From NCBI RefSeq assembly GCF_001562055.1, contig NZ_LLWE01000032.1, positions 21,003 to 85,002 on the forward strand: a DNA stretch of 64,000 nucleotides. The letters are read 5' to 3'. The position numbers were made by a program, and so were the translations under genes. Source of the DNA: Polycladidibacter stylochi (GTDB lineage: Bacteria > Pseudomonadota > Alphaproteobacteria > Rhizobiales > Stappiaceae). Under the pieces are notes generated by a model. It was not told the DNA's origin and did no database searches. It worked only from the letters and a program-made list of their open reading frames with translations. The stretch's first letter is position 1, and the number at the start of each line of letters is the position of its first letter. Positions 32,973 to 42,372 of this stretch are shown here, piece by piece.

Positions 32973-33848
32973 TCACGCCTTTTTACGCTTCAGCTCCAAG
33001 AAGAAATTTTCTAGTGTTTCTTTGCCATAATGGGGAGCGCTCATATCGTTTTTCATGGCTTCATGAAAAAACTCGAAAGGCCCCCAAAAGCGCTGTGGTG
33101 TCATAGAGCTCACCACACCTAACAACGCCGTAATAAGCCATTCAGGAATGTGGCTCGTTTTACTTTTTTGCCCCAGGACAGAAAAAGCCAACTTGGCGAT
33201 ATCGTCTTGGGTAATGGTTTGCGGCCCCCCCACGGTAATATCACGCTGTCCTTTCAAAAGTGCGCGTACCACTTCTTTAGCCAGATCTCTCGGATGAATA
33301 GGGGTTACGGGCTGTTGACCATTTCCTATCAACCATACACGCCCCTTTTGCGCCATGGTAAACACTTCTGCCAAATCACTAAAAAAGCCGCTCGGGCGTA
33401 CTACGTAACTTTCGATTGGGCTTTGCTGCAAGCTATCGACAAAGGCTTGTTTCGCGGTGAATAACTGGCTACCATTTTGCTGCGCATTTCCAATGACATG
33501 AACATAACTAAAAAACTGTAGGTGCGCATCTATCGCCATTTGCAGCAGATGGCTGTTGGCACCATAATCCACCTGCCAATAGTTTTGTTTATCTGCTTGG
33601 CGGGTTTTACCGAGCGCAGAAATACACCCATGTACGCCTTTAAACAGCCCCTCCAAACTTTCCAGTTCAGTTGCCTGCGCTTCAAAATATTCAATCGCAT
33701 TCGAAAACTCAAAAAGAGACGCTTTATTTATATCGCGCAACAGTACCCGTGGCTTTGCGCCCACATTCAATAATTCTTCAACAATATTTCGACCAAGTGT
33801 GCCTGTGGCCCCAGCCACAACAATCGTTTTTCCTTGTAATTGTAACAT
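32973..33848 (-). CDS. NAD(P)-binding NmrA/SDR-like protein
   Basis: 291 aa. The Rossmann motif 'VVAGATGTLGRNIVEELL' is followed by 'ALGKTRQADKQNYWQVDYGANSHLL' and 'SYVVRPSGFFSDL', typical of atypical short-chain dehydrogenases of the NmrA/complex I NDUFA9-like group. It is encoded alone, and the catalytic Tyr-x3-Lys is not evident, so it may bind cofactor without classic oxidoreductase activity. A lone 171-bp gap separates it from the divergent iron-uptake operon. Confidence 0.78.
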   Translation of the reverse strand: MLQLQGKTIVVAGATGTLGRNIVEELLNVGAKPRVLLRDINKASLFEFSNAIEYFEAQATELESLEGLFKGVHGCISALGKTRQADKQNYWQVDYGANSHLLQMAIDAHLQFFSYVHVIGNAQQNGSQLFTAKQAFVDSLQQSPIESYVVRPSGFFSDLAEVFTMAQKGRVWLIGNGQQPVTPIHPRDLAKEVVRALLKGQRDITVGGPQTITQDDIAKLAFSVLGQKSKTSHIPEWLITALLGVVSSMTPQRFWGPFEFFHEAMKNDMSAPHYGKETLENFFLELKRKKA

Positions 33849-33990
33849 GAGAATACCTAGCTTTAAAATGACTATGCGGTCATTATAAAGCTATTTCTAA
33901 ATGAAGCAAGATTAAAATAACTTTAGATTGCAACTTGCGTTACTATTAAACTTGACAAAGTAAGTCATATTAAAGCATTTAAGTGCGATT

Positions 33991-34009
33991 AATAATGATA
34001 ATCAATATC
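33991..34009. promoter_or_regulatory. Fur box upstream of the fecBCDE-type operon
   Basis: AATAATGATAATCAATATC agrees with the 19-bp Fur consensus GATAATGATAATCATTATC at 17 of 19 positions. It ends 10 bp before the first start codon of the iron-uptake operon, so iron-loaded Fur (or a functional equivalent) would block transcription or initiation. Confidence 0.82.
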
Positions 34010-34019
34010 AAGCTAGGGA

Positions 34020-34967
34020 ATGAACATGGGGCGTTTTTTATCTCTAATGATTGCTGGTTTTACGTTTATCGCAAGCACTCAAGGGCTTGCAGCGCGTGAA
34101 GTGCAGCACGAACTGGGCACAACAACAGTTGCAGATCAACCAAAGCGGATTGTTGCTTTGGAATTTTCGTTTGTCGATAGTTTAGCTGCTGTTGGGGTTT
34201 CACCCGTTGGGCTAACCGATGACAATAAACCTGAGCGTATTACCAAAGAATACCGCGATATTATTGGTAATGATTTTGTCTCGGTTGGCGCACGCAAATC
34301 CCCAAGTCTTGAGCTGATTGCCAGCTTACAACCCGATCTGATTATTGCCGATAAAACCCGCCATAGCAGCGCATATAAAGCGCTGTCAGCGATTGCACCA
34401 ACCATTGTGCTCGACAGTTTGACCGGTAATTACCAAAGCGCACTTAAGCAAGCGCAAGTCATTGGCGATGCTATCGGTAAAGGCAAGGAAATGACGGCCC
34501 GCATTGCTGCACACAAAGCACGCTTTGAAGAGGTAAAGGCAAAAGTAGCAACCGCGAAAAAACAGGGCCGGACATTCCAGTTCGGTGTTGTTAGCTCTCG
34601 CGGACTGTATCTGCATGCGCCGCACTCTTACAACGGCTCCCTACTACAGGCCCTTGACTTGCCACTGGCTCTTTCTGCCAATGGTGAAGGGGTTAGTTAC
34701 GAGAGTGCTTATGTGAAAACAACTCTTGAACAACTCTCGCAAATTAACCCGGGTGTTTTGCTGCTTGGCCGCTATTCTACGCCTGCATTGACTGATGATT
34801 GGGCCGATGAAGCGCTCTTTAAATCTATCGATGCCGTAAAGAATGACCAAGTCTATTATGTCAGCGGCCATACCTGGGCACGCCTTCGTGGTGTTGTTGC
34901 CGCCGAAGTTACCTTTGACGAACTCGTCAACGCCATGGATCAAGTTGCAAAAAAAGATGCAAAATAA
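34020..34967 (+). CDS. fecB: periplasmic Fe(III)-siderophore/dicitrate-binding protein
   Basis: 315 aa. A signal peptide ends 'STQGLAA', and two BtuF/FepB-type lobes follow: 'KRIVALEFSFVDSLAAVGVSPVGLTDDNK' and 'LELIASLQPDLIIADKTRH', then 'LLQALDLPLALSANGEGVSYESAYVKTTLEQL'. The family delivers ferric chelates to a BtuCD-type ABC permease. It starts behind the Fur box and is followed directly by two permeases and an ATPase. The dicitrate label follows the closest family pattern; a siderophore is equally possible. Confidence 0.8.
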   Translation: MNMGRFLSLMIAGFTFIASTQGLAAREVQHELGTTTVADQPKRIVALEFSFVDSLAAVGVSPVGLTDDNKPERITKEYRDIIGNDFVSVGARKSPSLELIASLQPDLIIADKTRHSSAYKALSAIAPTIVLDSLTGNYQSALKQAQVIGDAIGKGKEMTARIAAHKARFEEVKAKVATAKKQGRTFQFGVVSSRGLYLHAPHSYNGSLLQALDLPLALSANGEGVSYESAYVKTTLEQLSQINPGVLLLGRYSTPALTDDWADEALFKSIDAVKNDQVYYVSGHTWARLRGVVAAEVTFDELVNAMDQVAKKDAK

Positions 34968-35963
34968 ATGATAGTCAAGTCCTTTCAATGGCTGACATTA
35001 TTGGTAGCACTGCTCCTTGGGGCGGTGCTATCTTTACATGTGGGGGGGCGAGCTGATGTGGGTATTGCCGATTTACTTGCTGTTATTACCCATTGGGACT
35101 CCCCAAGTCTTAGCCAATCCATAATGGTAGATATTCGGCTACCACGTACACTTATTGCGGGGTTACTTGGCATCAATATGGGTCTTTCCGGCTTAATACT
35201 GCAAGCAATCACCCGTAATAATCTTGCCTCACCTTCCATATTGGGTATTAACCAAGGAGCTGCGTTGGGGATGACGCTCGCCATTATGCTTCCTGGCTTC
35301 TTTCCAATTGCAGACGAGGCCATGGCCGTTTTGGGCGCTTTATTTGCAGGCATACTGACGTTTAGCTTTGCTGGAGGCTTGCGGGCGAAAGTCAGCCCCT
35401 TGCGGCTCATATTGTCTGGCGTTGCCGTTGGGGCTTTTTCCTTTGCCATGGTCCGTTTTTCTTTCACGCTTGATGATGAAGTCTCGCGGGATGTCATTTT
35501 ATGGACAACGGGCGATGTCGCCGGAGTGCGCTGGCATGACACCCCGTTACTTTTGGCACTAAGCCTTTTTGGCATTATCGCCAGCGTATTGCTTGCGCAT
35601 CGCTTCAACTTGCTGGCACTGGGCGAAGCGGCTTCACAGGGCGTGGGCGCAAACCCGCATATTACGTTGGTACTCGGCGCGCTGATTGCGGCCACTTTAA
35701 CCGGCATTAGCGTAAGTGTGGCAGGCCCCATTGCTTTTGTCGGCTTGGTGATACCGCATTTATGCCGTGCAATGATTGGCAGTAACCACCGTCAATTGGT
35801 GCCAGCGGTTGCACTTGGTGGTGCAGCTTTAATGCTTTATGCCGAAGCGTTTTCGAAAATCGTAATTACTGGCGAAGAACTGCCGCTTGGTGTTATCGCT
35901 GCAATTATAGGTGCGCCATATTTTGTGTATCAGGCGCTGTTCTCTAAGGAGATGGGCCTATGA
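34968..35963 (+). CDS. fecC: iron-chelate ABC permease, FecC type
   Basis: 331 aa with about nine to ten membrane segments. FecCD-family landmarks are 'VDIRLPRTLIAGLLGINMGLSGLILQAITRNNLASPSILGINQGAALG' and 'GPIAFVGLVIPHLCRAMIGSNHRQLVPAVALGGAALM'. It begins at the base after the binding-protein stop and overlaps the next permease by 4 bp. Confidence 0.88.
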   Translation: MIVKSFQWLTLLVALLLGAVLSLHVGGRADVGIADLLAVITHWDSPSLSQSIMVDIRLPRTLIAGLLGINMGLSGLILQAITRNNLASPSILGINQGAALGMTLAIMLPGFFPIADEAMAVLGALFAGILTFSFAGGLRAKVSPLRLILSGVAVGAFSFAMVRFSFTLDDEVSRDVILWTTGDVAGVRWHDTPLLLALSLFGIIASVLLAHRFNLLALGEAASQGVGANPHITLVLGALIAATLTGISVSVAGPIAFVGLVIPHLCRAMIGSNHRQLVPAVALGGAALMLYAEAFSKIVITGEELPLGVIAAIIGAPYFVYQALFSKEMGL

Positions 35964-36976
35964 GCGCACTCATTTCTTCGAGCCTGCAGCAGCGCAGTGT
36001 TATTTATCTTATCTTGCTCAGTGCGCTGGTTCTCTCTTGCATCTGGGGCCTCAAAATAGGTGCAATTGCCATCAGCCCGCAAGTGTTGGCCAACACGCTA
36101 TTTAACCTGGATGGACCTCAGCAAAAGTACATACTGCTCACATCACGTGCACCACGCATTGTACTTGCACTGCTTACCGGTGGCGCGCTTGCCATTGCCG
36201 GTAGTCTCATTCAGGCGGTTATTCGCAACCCGCTTGCCAGTCCCAAAGTCGTGGGCATTAACTCTGGCGCAGCATTTGCCACTTGTTTAATGATCGCGTT
36301 GTTCCCCACAATGACGCTCACCAACATTCCCGTAGTTGCAACTCTTGGCGGGGCACTGGCAGCGACAATTGTTTTGCTTGGGGCCCATTGGCGGGGGTTA
36401 TCTCCTGTGCGTTTGGCCTTGGTTGGCGTTGCTGTTGGCATGTTGTTTGATAGCGGCGTTGATTTTTACCTTGTAGCCAACACCTCGCCCGAAAAAGCGG
36501 CTCCGATGATGTGGCTAACCGGTTCACTGTGGAGCCGGACATGGTCGCACGTTGAGGCTGTATGGCTTCCGATTGTATTGCTCAGTGGCCTTGCTTTTAG
36601 TCTCTCGTATCAGCTGGATATTTTGCGTTTGGGAGATGAAACAGCCATAGGCTTGGGGCAAAGGCCCGCTCTAATGCGGTTTATTGCGTTACTTACCGCC
36701 ACAGTGCTTGCCAGCATTTCTGTAGGTGTTGTGGGTGTGTTGGGCTTTGTCGGCCTTATGGCACCGCACATGGCAACGCGGCTGGTTGGCGGGCAAACAC
36801 GCCATATGCTGCCTTGTGCCATGCTCGTTGGTATGTTGCTGGTTGTGCTTGCCGATTGCGTGGGCCGTGCCCTTGCACCGCCAATCGAGGTTTCGGCCGG
36901 TGTTTTGACAGCGTTATTCGGCGCGCCTTTCTTTATTGTTCTTATGCTTAAAAGTGATCGGGAGACAACCGGATGA
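35960..36976 (+). CDS. fecD: iron-chelate ABC permease, FecD type
   Basis: 338 aa, same fold as the preceding permease: 'RAPRIVLALLTGGALAIAGSLIQAVIRNPLASPKVVGINSGAA' and 'GVLGFVGLMAPHMATRLVGGQTRHMLPCAMLVG'. The two permeases should pair in the membrane. Four-base overlaps at both ends imply coupled translation. Confidence 0.88.
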   Translation: MSALISSSLQQRSVIYLILLSALVLSCIWGLKIGAIAISPQVLANTLFNLDGPQQKYILLTSRAPRIVLALLTGGALAIAGSLIQAVIRNPLASPKVVGINSGAAFATCLMIALFPTMTLTNIPVVATLGGALAATIVLLGAHWRGLSPVRLALVGVAVGMLFDSGVDFYLVANTSPEKAAPMMWLTGSLWSRTWSHVEAVWLPIVLLSGLAFSLSYQLDILRLGDETAIGLGQRPALMRFIALLTATVLASISVGVVGVLGFVGLMAPHMATRLVGGQTRHMLPCAMLVGMLLVVLADCVGRALAPPIEVSAGVLTALFGAPFFIVLMLKSDRETTG

Positions 36977-37806
36977 CAATTCGCCTCGCAAACATACGTG
37001 CCGGTTACGAAAACTTTGCTTTACAAAACATCAACCTGCACATTGAAACAGGCAGTTTTACCTGTCTTATCGGACCCAATGGTTGTGGCAAGTCCACCCT
37101 CTTAAAAACAATCGGCCGCATTTTAAAAGCACAAAGCGGACAAATAGAGGTGGCGGGCTTGGATATTCTGGCCAGCTCAAGCAAAGAGGTTGCCCGCAAA
37201 ATTGCCTTCTTGCCTCAAAACCCTGCGGTTCCGGCTGCCATAACGGTAGAACAACTGGTGGGGTATGGGCGTGCCCCCTATCAGGGCCTATTTGGATTTG
37301 CCAGCCAGGAAGACCGGGAGAAGGTCGCCGAAGCCATAACACAAACCGGTTTGGAAGCCCTGAAAGACCGCCGCTTGAGCGAACTTTCTGGCGGGCAACG
37401 GCAACGGGCTTTTATTGCCATGGCACTGGCGCAAGATACGCCTTACATCATGTTAGATGAGCCAACATCGTTTCTGGATTTAAAATACCAGTACGAAACG
37501 TTGGAGCTGCTGGCAAAGCTCCATGCCAAAGGGCGGACCTGCATTGTTGTGCTTCATGATATTGCGCAGGCGGCCCGCTATGCCAGTGACCTTGTGGTGA
37601 TGAAGGAAGGGCAGATTTTCGCAAAAGGAAAGCCTGAAGAAGTGATATCACCGCAAATGTTGACAGCTGTCTACGGTATTCGCGCTTGTGTTTATGCCGA
37701 TCCGGTGAGCAACAGCCCGGTTGTATCGCCCCTCCCCCAACTCGCCGTAGATGGCACACGCAGTAATACGTCGGCACCTAAGGCCGGGCTACTCGCCGCC
37801 GAATAA
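36973..37806 (+). CDS. fecE: iron-chelate ABC ATPase, FecE type
   Basis: 277 aa. Walker A 'GPNGCGKST', Q-loop 'FLPQNPAVPAA', signature 'LSGGQRQRAFIAMALAQD', Walker B 'YIMLDEPTSFLD' and switch His in 'CIVVLHDIAQAARYAS'. It drives the upstream permeases. Near the 3' end (37659-37674) it contains GTTGACAGCTGTCTAC, a one-mismatch version of the parS-like palindrome found elsewhere in this window. Confidence 0.9.
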   Translation: MTIRLANIRAGYENFALQNINLHIETGSFTCLIGPNGCGKSTLLKTIGRILKAQSGQIEVAGLDILASSSKEVARKIAFLPQNPAVPAAITVEQLVGYGRAPYQGLFGFASQEDREKVAEAITQTGLEALKDRRLSELSGGQRQRAFIAMALAQDTPYIMLDEPTSFLDLKYQYETLELLAKLHAKGRTCIVVLHDIAQAARYASDLVVMKEGQIFAKGKPEEVISPQMLTAVYGIRACVYADPVSNSPVVSPLPQLAVDGTRSNTSAPKAGLLAAE

Positions 37807-37812
37807 AACAAG

Positions 37813-37856
37813 CAACGCACTGCACCAAACCCGTTACGTGTAGTGCGTTGTTTTTG
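37813..37856 (+). terminator. terminator of the fec operon
   Basis: CAACGCACT (37813-37821) and AGTGCGTTG (37842-37850) pair, with further partial pairing inside and TTTTT after the stem. It ends the iron operon and lies between convergent fecE and ureG, so it could also slow transcripts from the urease side. Confidence 0.8.
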
Positions 37857-37882
37857 AGGTGCTGTAGGTTAAATTGATCACT

Positions 37883-38521
37883 CTAAAACACATAGTCACG
37901 CGCTGGTATTTCCAGCCCGCCGCAATCGCGTAAAAATGCCAGCACCTCATCAACCCCACTACCGGTTTTCATATCTGTAAAACAATAGGGCCGCTCCGCC
38001 CGTTGTGCTTTGGCATCTTTATCCATCACTGCAATACTTGCCCCCACATGCACCGCTAAATCTGCCTTATTGATTACCAGCAGGTCCGAACGGGTGATGC
38101 CCGGTCCACCTTTGCGCGGAATTTCTTCGCCCTGACACACCGAAATCACATAGAGGGTGATATCGGCCAGATCCGGCGAGAAAGTCGCCGCCAGATTGTC
38201 GCCACCAGATTCAATCAACACCATATCCAAATCCGGAAACCGTTTAACCAGTTCGTCAATAGCCCGCAAGTTGAGCGAGGCGTCCTCACGAATGGCTGTG
38301 TGCGGGCAACCGCCCGTCTCAACGCCAATAACCCGATCCGAGCTGAGCGCTTGGGCACGGACCAACGCCTCGGCGTCTTCCTTGGTGTAAATATCGTTGG
38401 TAATCACCGCCAGCGACAAATGATCTCGCAGTAAGCGGCAAAGCTGCTCGGTTAGTGCGGTTTTACCAGAGCCAACCGGCCCGCCAATGCCCACACGCAA
38501 GGGGCCACGTTCTGTTTTCAT
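37883..38521 (-). CDS. ureG: UreG, urease accessory GTPase
   Basis: 212 aa. P-loop '[17 protein letters not shown]', '[12 protein letters not shown]', the metal-binding '[17 protein letters not shown]' (Cys-Pro-His), '[19 protein letters not shown]' and 'NKADLA'. UreG carries nickel with UreE and powers insertion into apo-urease together with UreF and UreD. Last gene of the urt-ure operon; overlaps ureF by 4 bp. Confidence 0.95.
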   Translation of the reverse strand: MKTERGPLRVGIGGPVGSGKTALTEQLCRLLRDHLSLAVITNDIYTKEDAEALVRAQALSSDRVIGVETGGCPHTAIREDASLNLRAIDELVKRFPDLDMVLIESGGDNLAATFSPDLADITLYVISVCQGEEIPRKGGPGITRSDLLVINKADLAVHVGASIAVMDKDAKAQRAERPYCFTDMKTGSGVDEVLAFLRDCGGLEIPARDYVF

Positions 38522-39249
38522 GTGCGGTAAATCCTTGTTGTTTCATCACTATGTGCCATGGCGCATAAATCGCTCATCAATGCGCAGCCCCCTAAATCAT
38601 CAAGGCTACTCGTGGAAAGTGCGGCGATCACCTCTTCCAACTCGCGTAATAGAGCGGCCAGCGTTTGCATGGCATCCACTTGGCCCATGGGCAGGGCACG
38701 TTGTAAAATGCTAATCAAGTTGCCTAAAAAGCCATGGGCATATGCGGCCAGTACCGCAGTTAGTTCTACCCCGCACAACTGCGCAGTTACACCCGCGGCA
38801 ACCGGCTGTGTCCAGCTATCATCCTCCAGCACAATCTTGTGGTCTGCGGGCAGCCATGCTTGGGCCGCAGCCCAAAACGCCTCCCCCTGATTACAGGTTT
38901 CGCTCAGGCGCTCTTTACAGGGGGCCAGCGCCAATGCCAGCTGGTTAATGGTATTCAGCTCTGCAATGTCTTGCGTAGCTGTGGCCTGCCATGCTGCTTG
39001 CAGCAGCAGCAAATCATTCCATAAACTGCCATAGCGACTTAGGTCACTTAGCCAGTTTTGGGCATCTGTTACACTAGCTACCAGCCCGGCATTAATGGCG
39101 GTTTCCAGCCCATGGCTATAAGCAAAACTGCCAATAGGAAACAATGGCGAGAACCAGCTTTGTAACAGCAATTGCTGTGCTAGCATTGGGGTGTTGAGTG
39201 TAGTCCCCTCTCCCACCACGTGCTTAATGCGATAGCCGCCTTCATCCAT
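38518..39249 (-). CDS. ureF: UreF, urease accessory protein
   Basis: 243 aa from ATG 39249, which overlaps the ureE stop by 8 bp; further upstream starts lie inside the His-rich ureE tail and are less likely. '[31 protein letters not shown]' and '[28 protein letters not shown]' define the family. It acts as adaptor between UreD-urease and UreG during nickel loading. Confidence 0.9.
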   Translation of the reverse strand: MDEGGYRIKHVVGEGTTLNTPMLAQQLLLQSWFSPLFPIGSFAYSHGLETAINAGLVASVTDAQNWLSDLSRYGSLWNDLLLLQAAWQATATQDIAELNTINQLALALAPCKERLSETCNQGEAFWAAAQAWLPADHKIVLEDDSWTQPVAAGVTAQLCGVELTAVLAAYAHGFLGNLISILQRALPMGQVDAMQTLAALLRELEEVIAALSTSSLDDLGGCALMSDLCAMAHSDETTRIYRT

Positions 39250-39784
39250 GGCTATGACCGTGTTCATGCTCATGACTATGGCCGTTATGATGCGCATGGT
39301 GATGGCTGTGCGCTGTGTTGCTGGAGTGGTAGGCTCCGCGCAGCGGGGTAAAGCGGGCCTCTACCTCTTCCAGTTGCGCCCCCAGCCCCTGTAACATTTG
39401 CGCAATAACATGGTCTCGCAGGATCAGGATATGATCAAGCGCGATCTGACAGGCAAGGTGACGGTTGCCCAAATGCCAGCATAGCTGCGCATGGTGCAGG
39501 GCATCTCTTGCCCGCACCTTCAACAGCGGTTCACTTGCCGCCTTAACCAGTAAAACAACGCCCTCGCCCACCAGCATATCGCCATGTTGCAGCTGCTTCG
39601 CCTTGGGCAGGTCTACCAGCACCCGCAATGTGGGCACATCAGATGCGCCGATAGCAGCCACTTGCAGCCCCTTACGGCGTAAATGACGGCCATCATGGTC
39701 TAGCGCGATGATATGCGTCGGGTTAATTTGCAAAACCTTGGCATCCAGTTGCCTCGCTTCAATAAGTGTATCGAGCCTAATCAT
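39242..39784 (-). CDS. ureE: UreE, nickel-binding urease metallochaperone
   Basis: 180 aa from ATG 39784, which shares one base with the ureC stop (TGATG); sequence to the left of this in the same frame lies inside ureC and is not coding. The N-terminal peptide-binding domain is followed by the ferredoxin-like metal domain with 'LCWHLGNRHLACQI'. A C-terminal His tail ('[22 protein letters not shown]' region, about 20 residues) stores nickel. It delivers Ni to UreG. Confidence 0.93.
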   Translation of the reverse strand: MIRLDTLIEARQLDAKVLQINPTHIIALDHDGRHLRRKGLQVAAIGASDVPTLRVLVDLPKAKQLQHGDMLVGEGVVLLVKAASEPLLKVRARDALHHAQLCWHLGNRHLACQIALDHILILRDHVIAQMLQGLGAQLEEVEARFTPLRGAYHSSNTAHSHHHAHHNGHSHEHEHGHSHG

Positions 39785-41496
39785 CAGAATAAGAAATACC
39801 TTTGTGCCATAGGAACAGTTTTCGCCGGTTCGCAGGTGAGCAACTCGCCATTGGCCCGCACCTCGTAGGTTTCCGGGTCTACCTGCATATGAGGTGTTGC
39901 TGTATTGAGCTTCATGCTGGCTTTGGAGATATCGGATCGGCAATTCTCCACTGCAACCATTTGTTTTTCTGTGCCTAATTGGTATGGTAAACCCACATCC
40001 AGCGCGGCTTGAGAAACAAAAACCACCGAGGAGTTGGTGCGGCTCTTGCCATAACTGGCAAACATGGGCCGCAAATACACCGGCTGGGGGGTGGGAATTG
40101 ACGCGTTGGGGTCGCCCATTTGTGCATGGGCAATGGAGCCGCCCAACAGCACCAATTCGGGCTTGACCCCGAAAAACGCAGGGGACCACAGCACAAGATC
40201 AGCACGTTTGCCTACTTCCAGCGAACCGATTTCCTTCGATAACCCATGGGCAATGGCGGGATTGATGGTGTATTTGGCGATATAGCGCTTAACCCGTTCG
40301 TTATCGTTATCGCCGTTTTCTTCTGGTAATGCCCCGCGCTGCTTTTTCATTTTGTCAGCTGTTTGCCATGTGCGAATAAGCACTTCGCCCACCCGTCCCA
40401 TCGCCTGACTGTCGGAAGCAATGATGGAAAACGCCCCCATATCGTGCAAAATGTCTTCAGCTGCTATGGTTTCCTTACGAATGCGGCTTTCCGCAAAAGC
40501 CACATCCTCGGGTATGTTGGTATCCAGATGGTGACAAACCATCAGCATATCCAAATGCTCTGCCACCGTGTTCACCGTGTAGGGCCGTGTGGGGTTGGTA
40601 GAGGCGGGCAGGACATTGTCAAAGCCGCATATTTTGATGATATCCGGTGCATGGCCGCCCCCTGCCCCTTCGGTATGGAAAGCGTGAATAGTGCGCCCGC
40701 CGATGGCCTCCAGCGTGCTTTCAACAAAACCGCTTTCGTTCAAGGTGTCTGTATGAATCATAACCTGAACGTCCATGGCATCGGCCACTTGCAAACAGGT
40801 GTTAATGGCAGAGGGCGTGGTGCCCCAATCCTCGTGCAATTTCAATGCACAAGCGCCGCCCTTTACCATTTCTTCCAGTGCTTGCGGCTCGCTGGCATTG
40901 CCCTTACCGGCAAAGGCAAGGTTCATGGGAAAAGCATCTGCCGCCTCTATCATCCGCGCAATTTGCCAAGGACCGGGGGTGCAGGTGGTTGCCAGTGTGC
41001 CATGAGCCGGACCAGTGCCCCCGCCAAGCATGGTGGTGACGCCCGAGGCCAACGCCTCTTCAATTTGCTGCGGGCAGATAAAGTGAATGTGCGAGTCCAT
41101 TCCGCCAGCTGTGAGAATTTTGCCCTCGCCCGCAATAGCCTCGGTGCCGGGGCCGATAATAATATCAACGCCCCCTTGCATATCCGGGTTGCCCGCTTTG
41201 CCAATGGCATGAATACGCCCGCCCTTCAGGCCTACATCTGCCTTGTAAATGCCGGTGTAATCTACAATCAGCGCATTGGTAATAACCGTATCCACCGCCC
41301 CTTGCGCGCGTGAGAGTTGGCTTTGCCCCATTCCATCGCGAATAACCTTACCACCGCCAAACTTGACCTCCTCACCATAGGTGGTGAAGTCTTTCTCAAC
41401 TTCGATTATCAAATCGGTATCGGCAAGGCGCACCTTGTCTCCCGTAGTTGGACCAAACATATCGGCATAGGCAGCCCGAGAGAGTGTTGTTGCCAT
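39784..41496 (-). CDS. ureC: UreC, urease alpha subunit
   Basis: 570 aa, full length. Nickel ligands and catalytic residues are in place: H136 and H138 ('SHIHFI'), carbamylated K219 in 'ALKLHEDWG', H221, H248 ('MIHTDT'), H274 in '[13 protein letters not shown]', the flap 'MVCHHLD' with C321 and H322, and a metal Asp in '[12 protein letters not shown]'. It hydrolyses urea to ammonia and carbamate. 9 bp after ureB. Confidence 0.97.
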   Translation of the reverse strand: MATTLSRAAYADMFGPTTGDKVRLADTDLIIEVEKDFTTYGEEVKFGGGKVIRDGMGQSQLSRAQGAVDTVITNALIVDYTGIYKADVGLKGGRIHAIGKAGNPDMQGGVDIIIGPGTEAIAGEGKILTAGGMDSHIHFICPQQIEEALASGVTTMLGGGTGPAHGTLATTCTPGPWQIARMIEAADAFPMNLAFAGKGNASEPQALEEMVKGGACALKLHEDWGTTPSAINTCLQVADAMDVQVMIHTDTLNESGFVESTLEAIGGRTIHAFHTEGAGGGHAPDIIKICGFDNVLPASTNPTRPYTVNTVAEHLDMLMVCHHLDTNIPEDVAFAESRIRKETIAAEDILHDMGAFSIIASDSQAMGRVGEVLIRTWQTADKMKKQRGALPEENGDNDNERVKRYIAKYTINPAIAHGLSKEIGSLEVGKRADLVLWSPAFFGVKPELVLLGGSIAHAQMGDPNASIPTPQPVYLRPMFASYGKSRTNSSVVFVSQAALDVGLPYQLGTEKQMVAVENCRSDISKASMKLNTATPHMQVDPETYEVRANGELLTCEPAKTVPMAQRYFLF

Positions 41497-41505
41497 GGAA
41501 ACCTC

Positions 41506-41820
41506 CTAGCCTTTATTCGTTATTTGAAAGCCGCAGATTCGCGCCTTGCCACCAATTTCAATCAGGTTGACTTCTCGCTCCTGCCCCGGTTCAAATCGCA
41601 CCGCTGTACCAGGCGCAATATCCAGCCGTTTGCCCTGCGCTTTTTCGCGATCAAAGCTAAGTGCTTTATTTACCTCAGCAAAATGGTAGTGACTGCCCAC
41701 TTGCACCGGCCTATCGCCGGTATTGGCAACCCGCAATATGGTGCTTGATCGGTCAGCATTCATAGTAATATCGCCGCTAGCGGGTATCACCTCACCGGGA
41801 ATGAAAGGGGTAGAACTCAT
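41506..41820 (-). CDS. ureB: UreB, urease beta subunit
   Basis: 104 aa. '[49 protein letters not shown]' and '[21 protein letters not shown]' are the family blocks. Separate beta and gamma chains are usual in bacteria. It overlaps the DUF1272 gene by 4 bp. Confidence 0.95.
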   Translation of the reverse strand: MSSTPFIPGEVIPASGDITMNADRSSTILRVANTGDRPVQVGSHYHFAEVNKALSFDREKAQGKRLDIAPGTAVRFEPGQEREVNLIEIGGKARICGFQITNKG

Positions 41821-42056
41821 TTGCAGCCCCCAGCTTTCAAGATACGCTTACTAACCGCCGGAAACTGAATTAGCTTTGCGGTTGGCCGTAATGGGCGGGG
41901 AATGAGCTTACCGCCGCAATTTGGGCAATCGTAATGCAGCGTATTCTCAGCGCAATCTTGACAAAAAGTACATTCAAAGCTGCAAATAAAGGCACCTTCT
42001 TTATCGGCTGGCAGGTCTTTATCACAACACTCACAGCCCGGACGCATTTCTAGCAT
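41817..42056 (-). CDS. DUF1272 zinc-ribbon protein inserted between ureA and ureB
   Basis: 79 aa. Cysteines are 'CECCDKDL', '[11 protein letters not shown]' and 'CPNCGG', enough for two metal sites, in the DUF1272 pattern '[15 protein letters not shown]'. The C-terminus is basic. It is coupled to ureB by a 4-bp overlap and follows ureA by 13 bp, so it is co-expressed with structural urease genes. DUF1272 has no known function; a metal-related or assembly role is only a guess from its place. Confidence 0.82.
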   Translation of the reverse strand: MLEMRPGCECCDKDLPADKEGAFICSFECTFCQDCAENTLHYDCPNCGGKLIPRPLRPTAKLIQFPAVSKRILKAGGCK

Positions 42057-42069
42057 AGTTCTTCCTCCC

Positions 42070-42372
42070 TCAGCGAATTGGTTCGTGTACGGTCACCAGC
42101 TTCACCCCGTCGGGGAATGTGGCCTCTACCTGAATGTCATGGATCATCTCTGGTATGCCCTCCATCACATCCTCCCGGCTAATAACATGCGCACCAGCCT
42201 CCATAAGCTCAGCCACTGAGCGGCCATCACGCGCACCTTCAACAACAAAATCAGTAATAATTGCAATAGCTTCTGGATGGTTGAGCTTTACGCCGCGCGC
42301 ATGGCGGTTGCGTGCGACCATAGCAGCCATCGCAATAAGCAACTTGTCTTTTTCACGGGGTGTTAAATTCAT
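42070..42372 (-). CDS. ureA: UreA, urease gamma subunit
   Basis: 100 aa, full length. '[58 protein letters not shown]' and '[28 protein letters not shown]' are hallmark blocks. Directly abuts ureD. Confidence 0.96.
   Translation of the reverse strand: MNLTPREKDKLLIAMAAMVARNRHARGVKLNHPEAIAIITDFVVEGARDGRSVAELMEAGAHVISREDVMEGIPEMIHDIQVEATFPDGVKLVTVHEPIR

Noticed and set aside
39785..40189. In-frame N-terminal extension of ureE
   Set aside because: Lies inside ureC in another frame; UreE homologues begin at the ATG at 39784.
40363..41313. 316-codon plus-strand frame opposite ureC
   Set aside because: Shadow frame of a conserved gene; composition is His/Arg-rich with no domain pattern.
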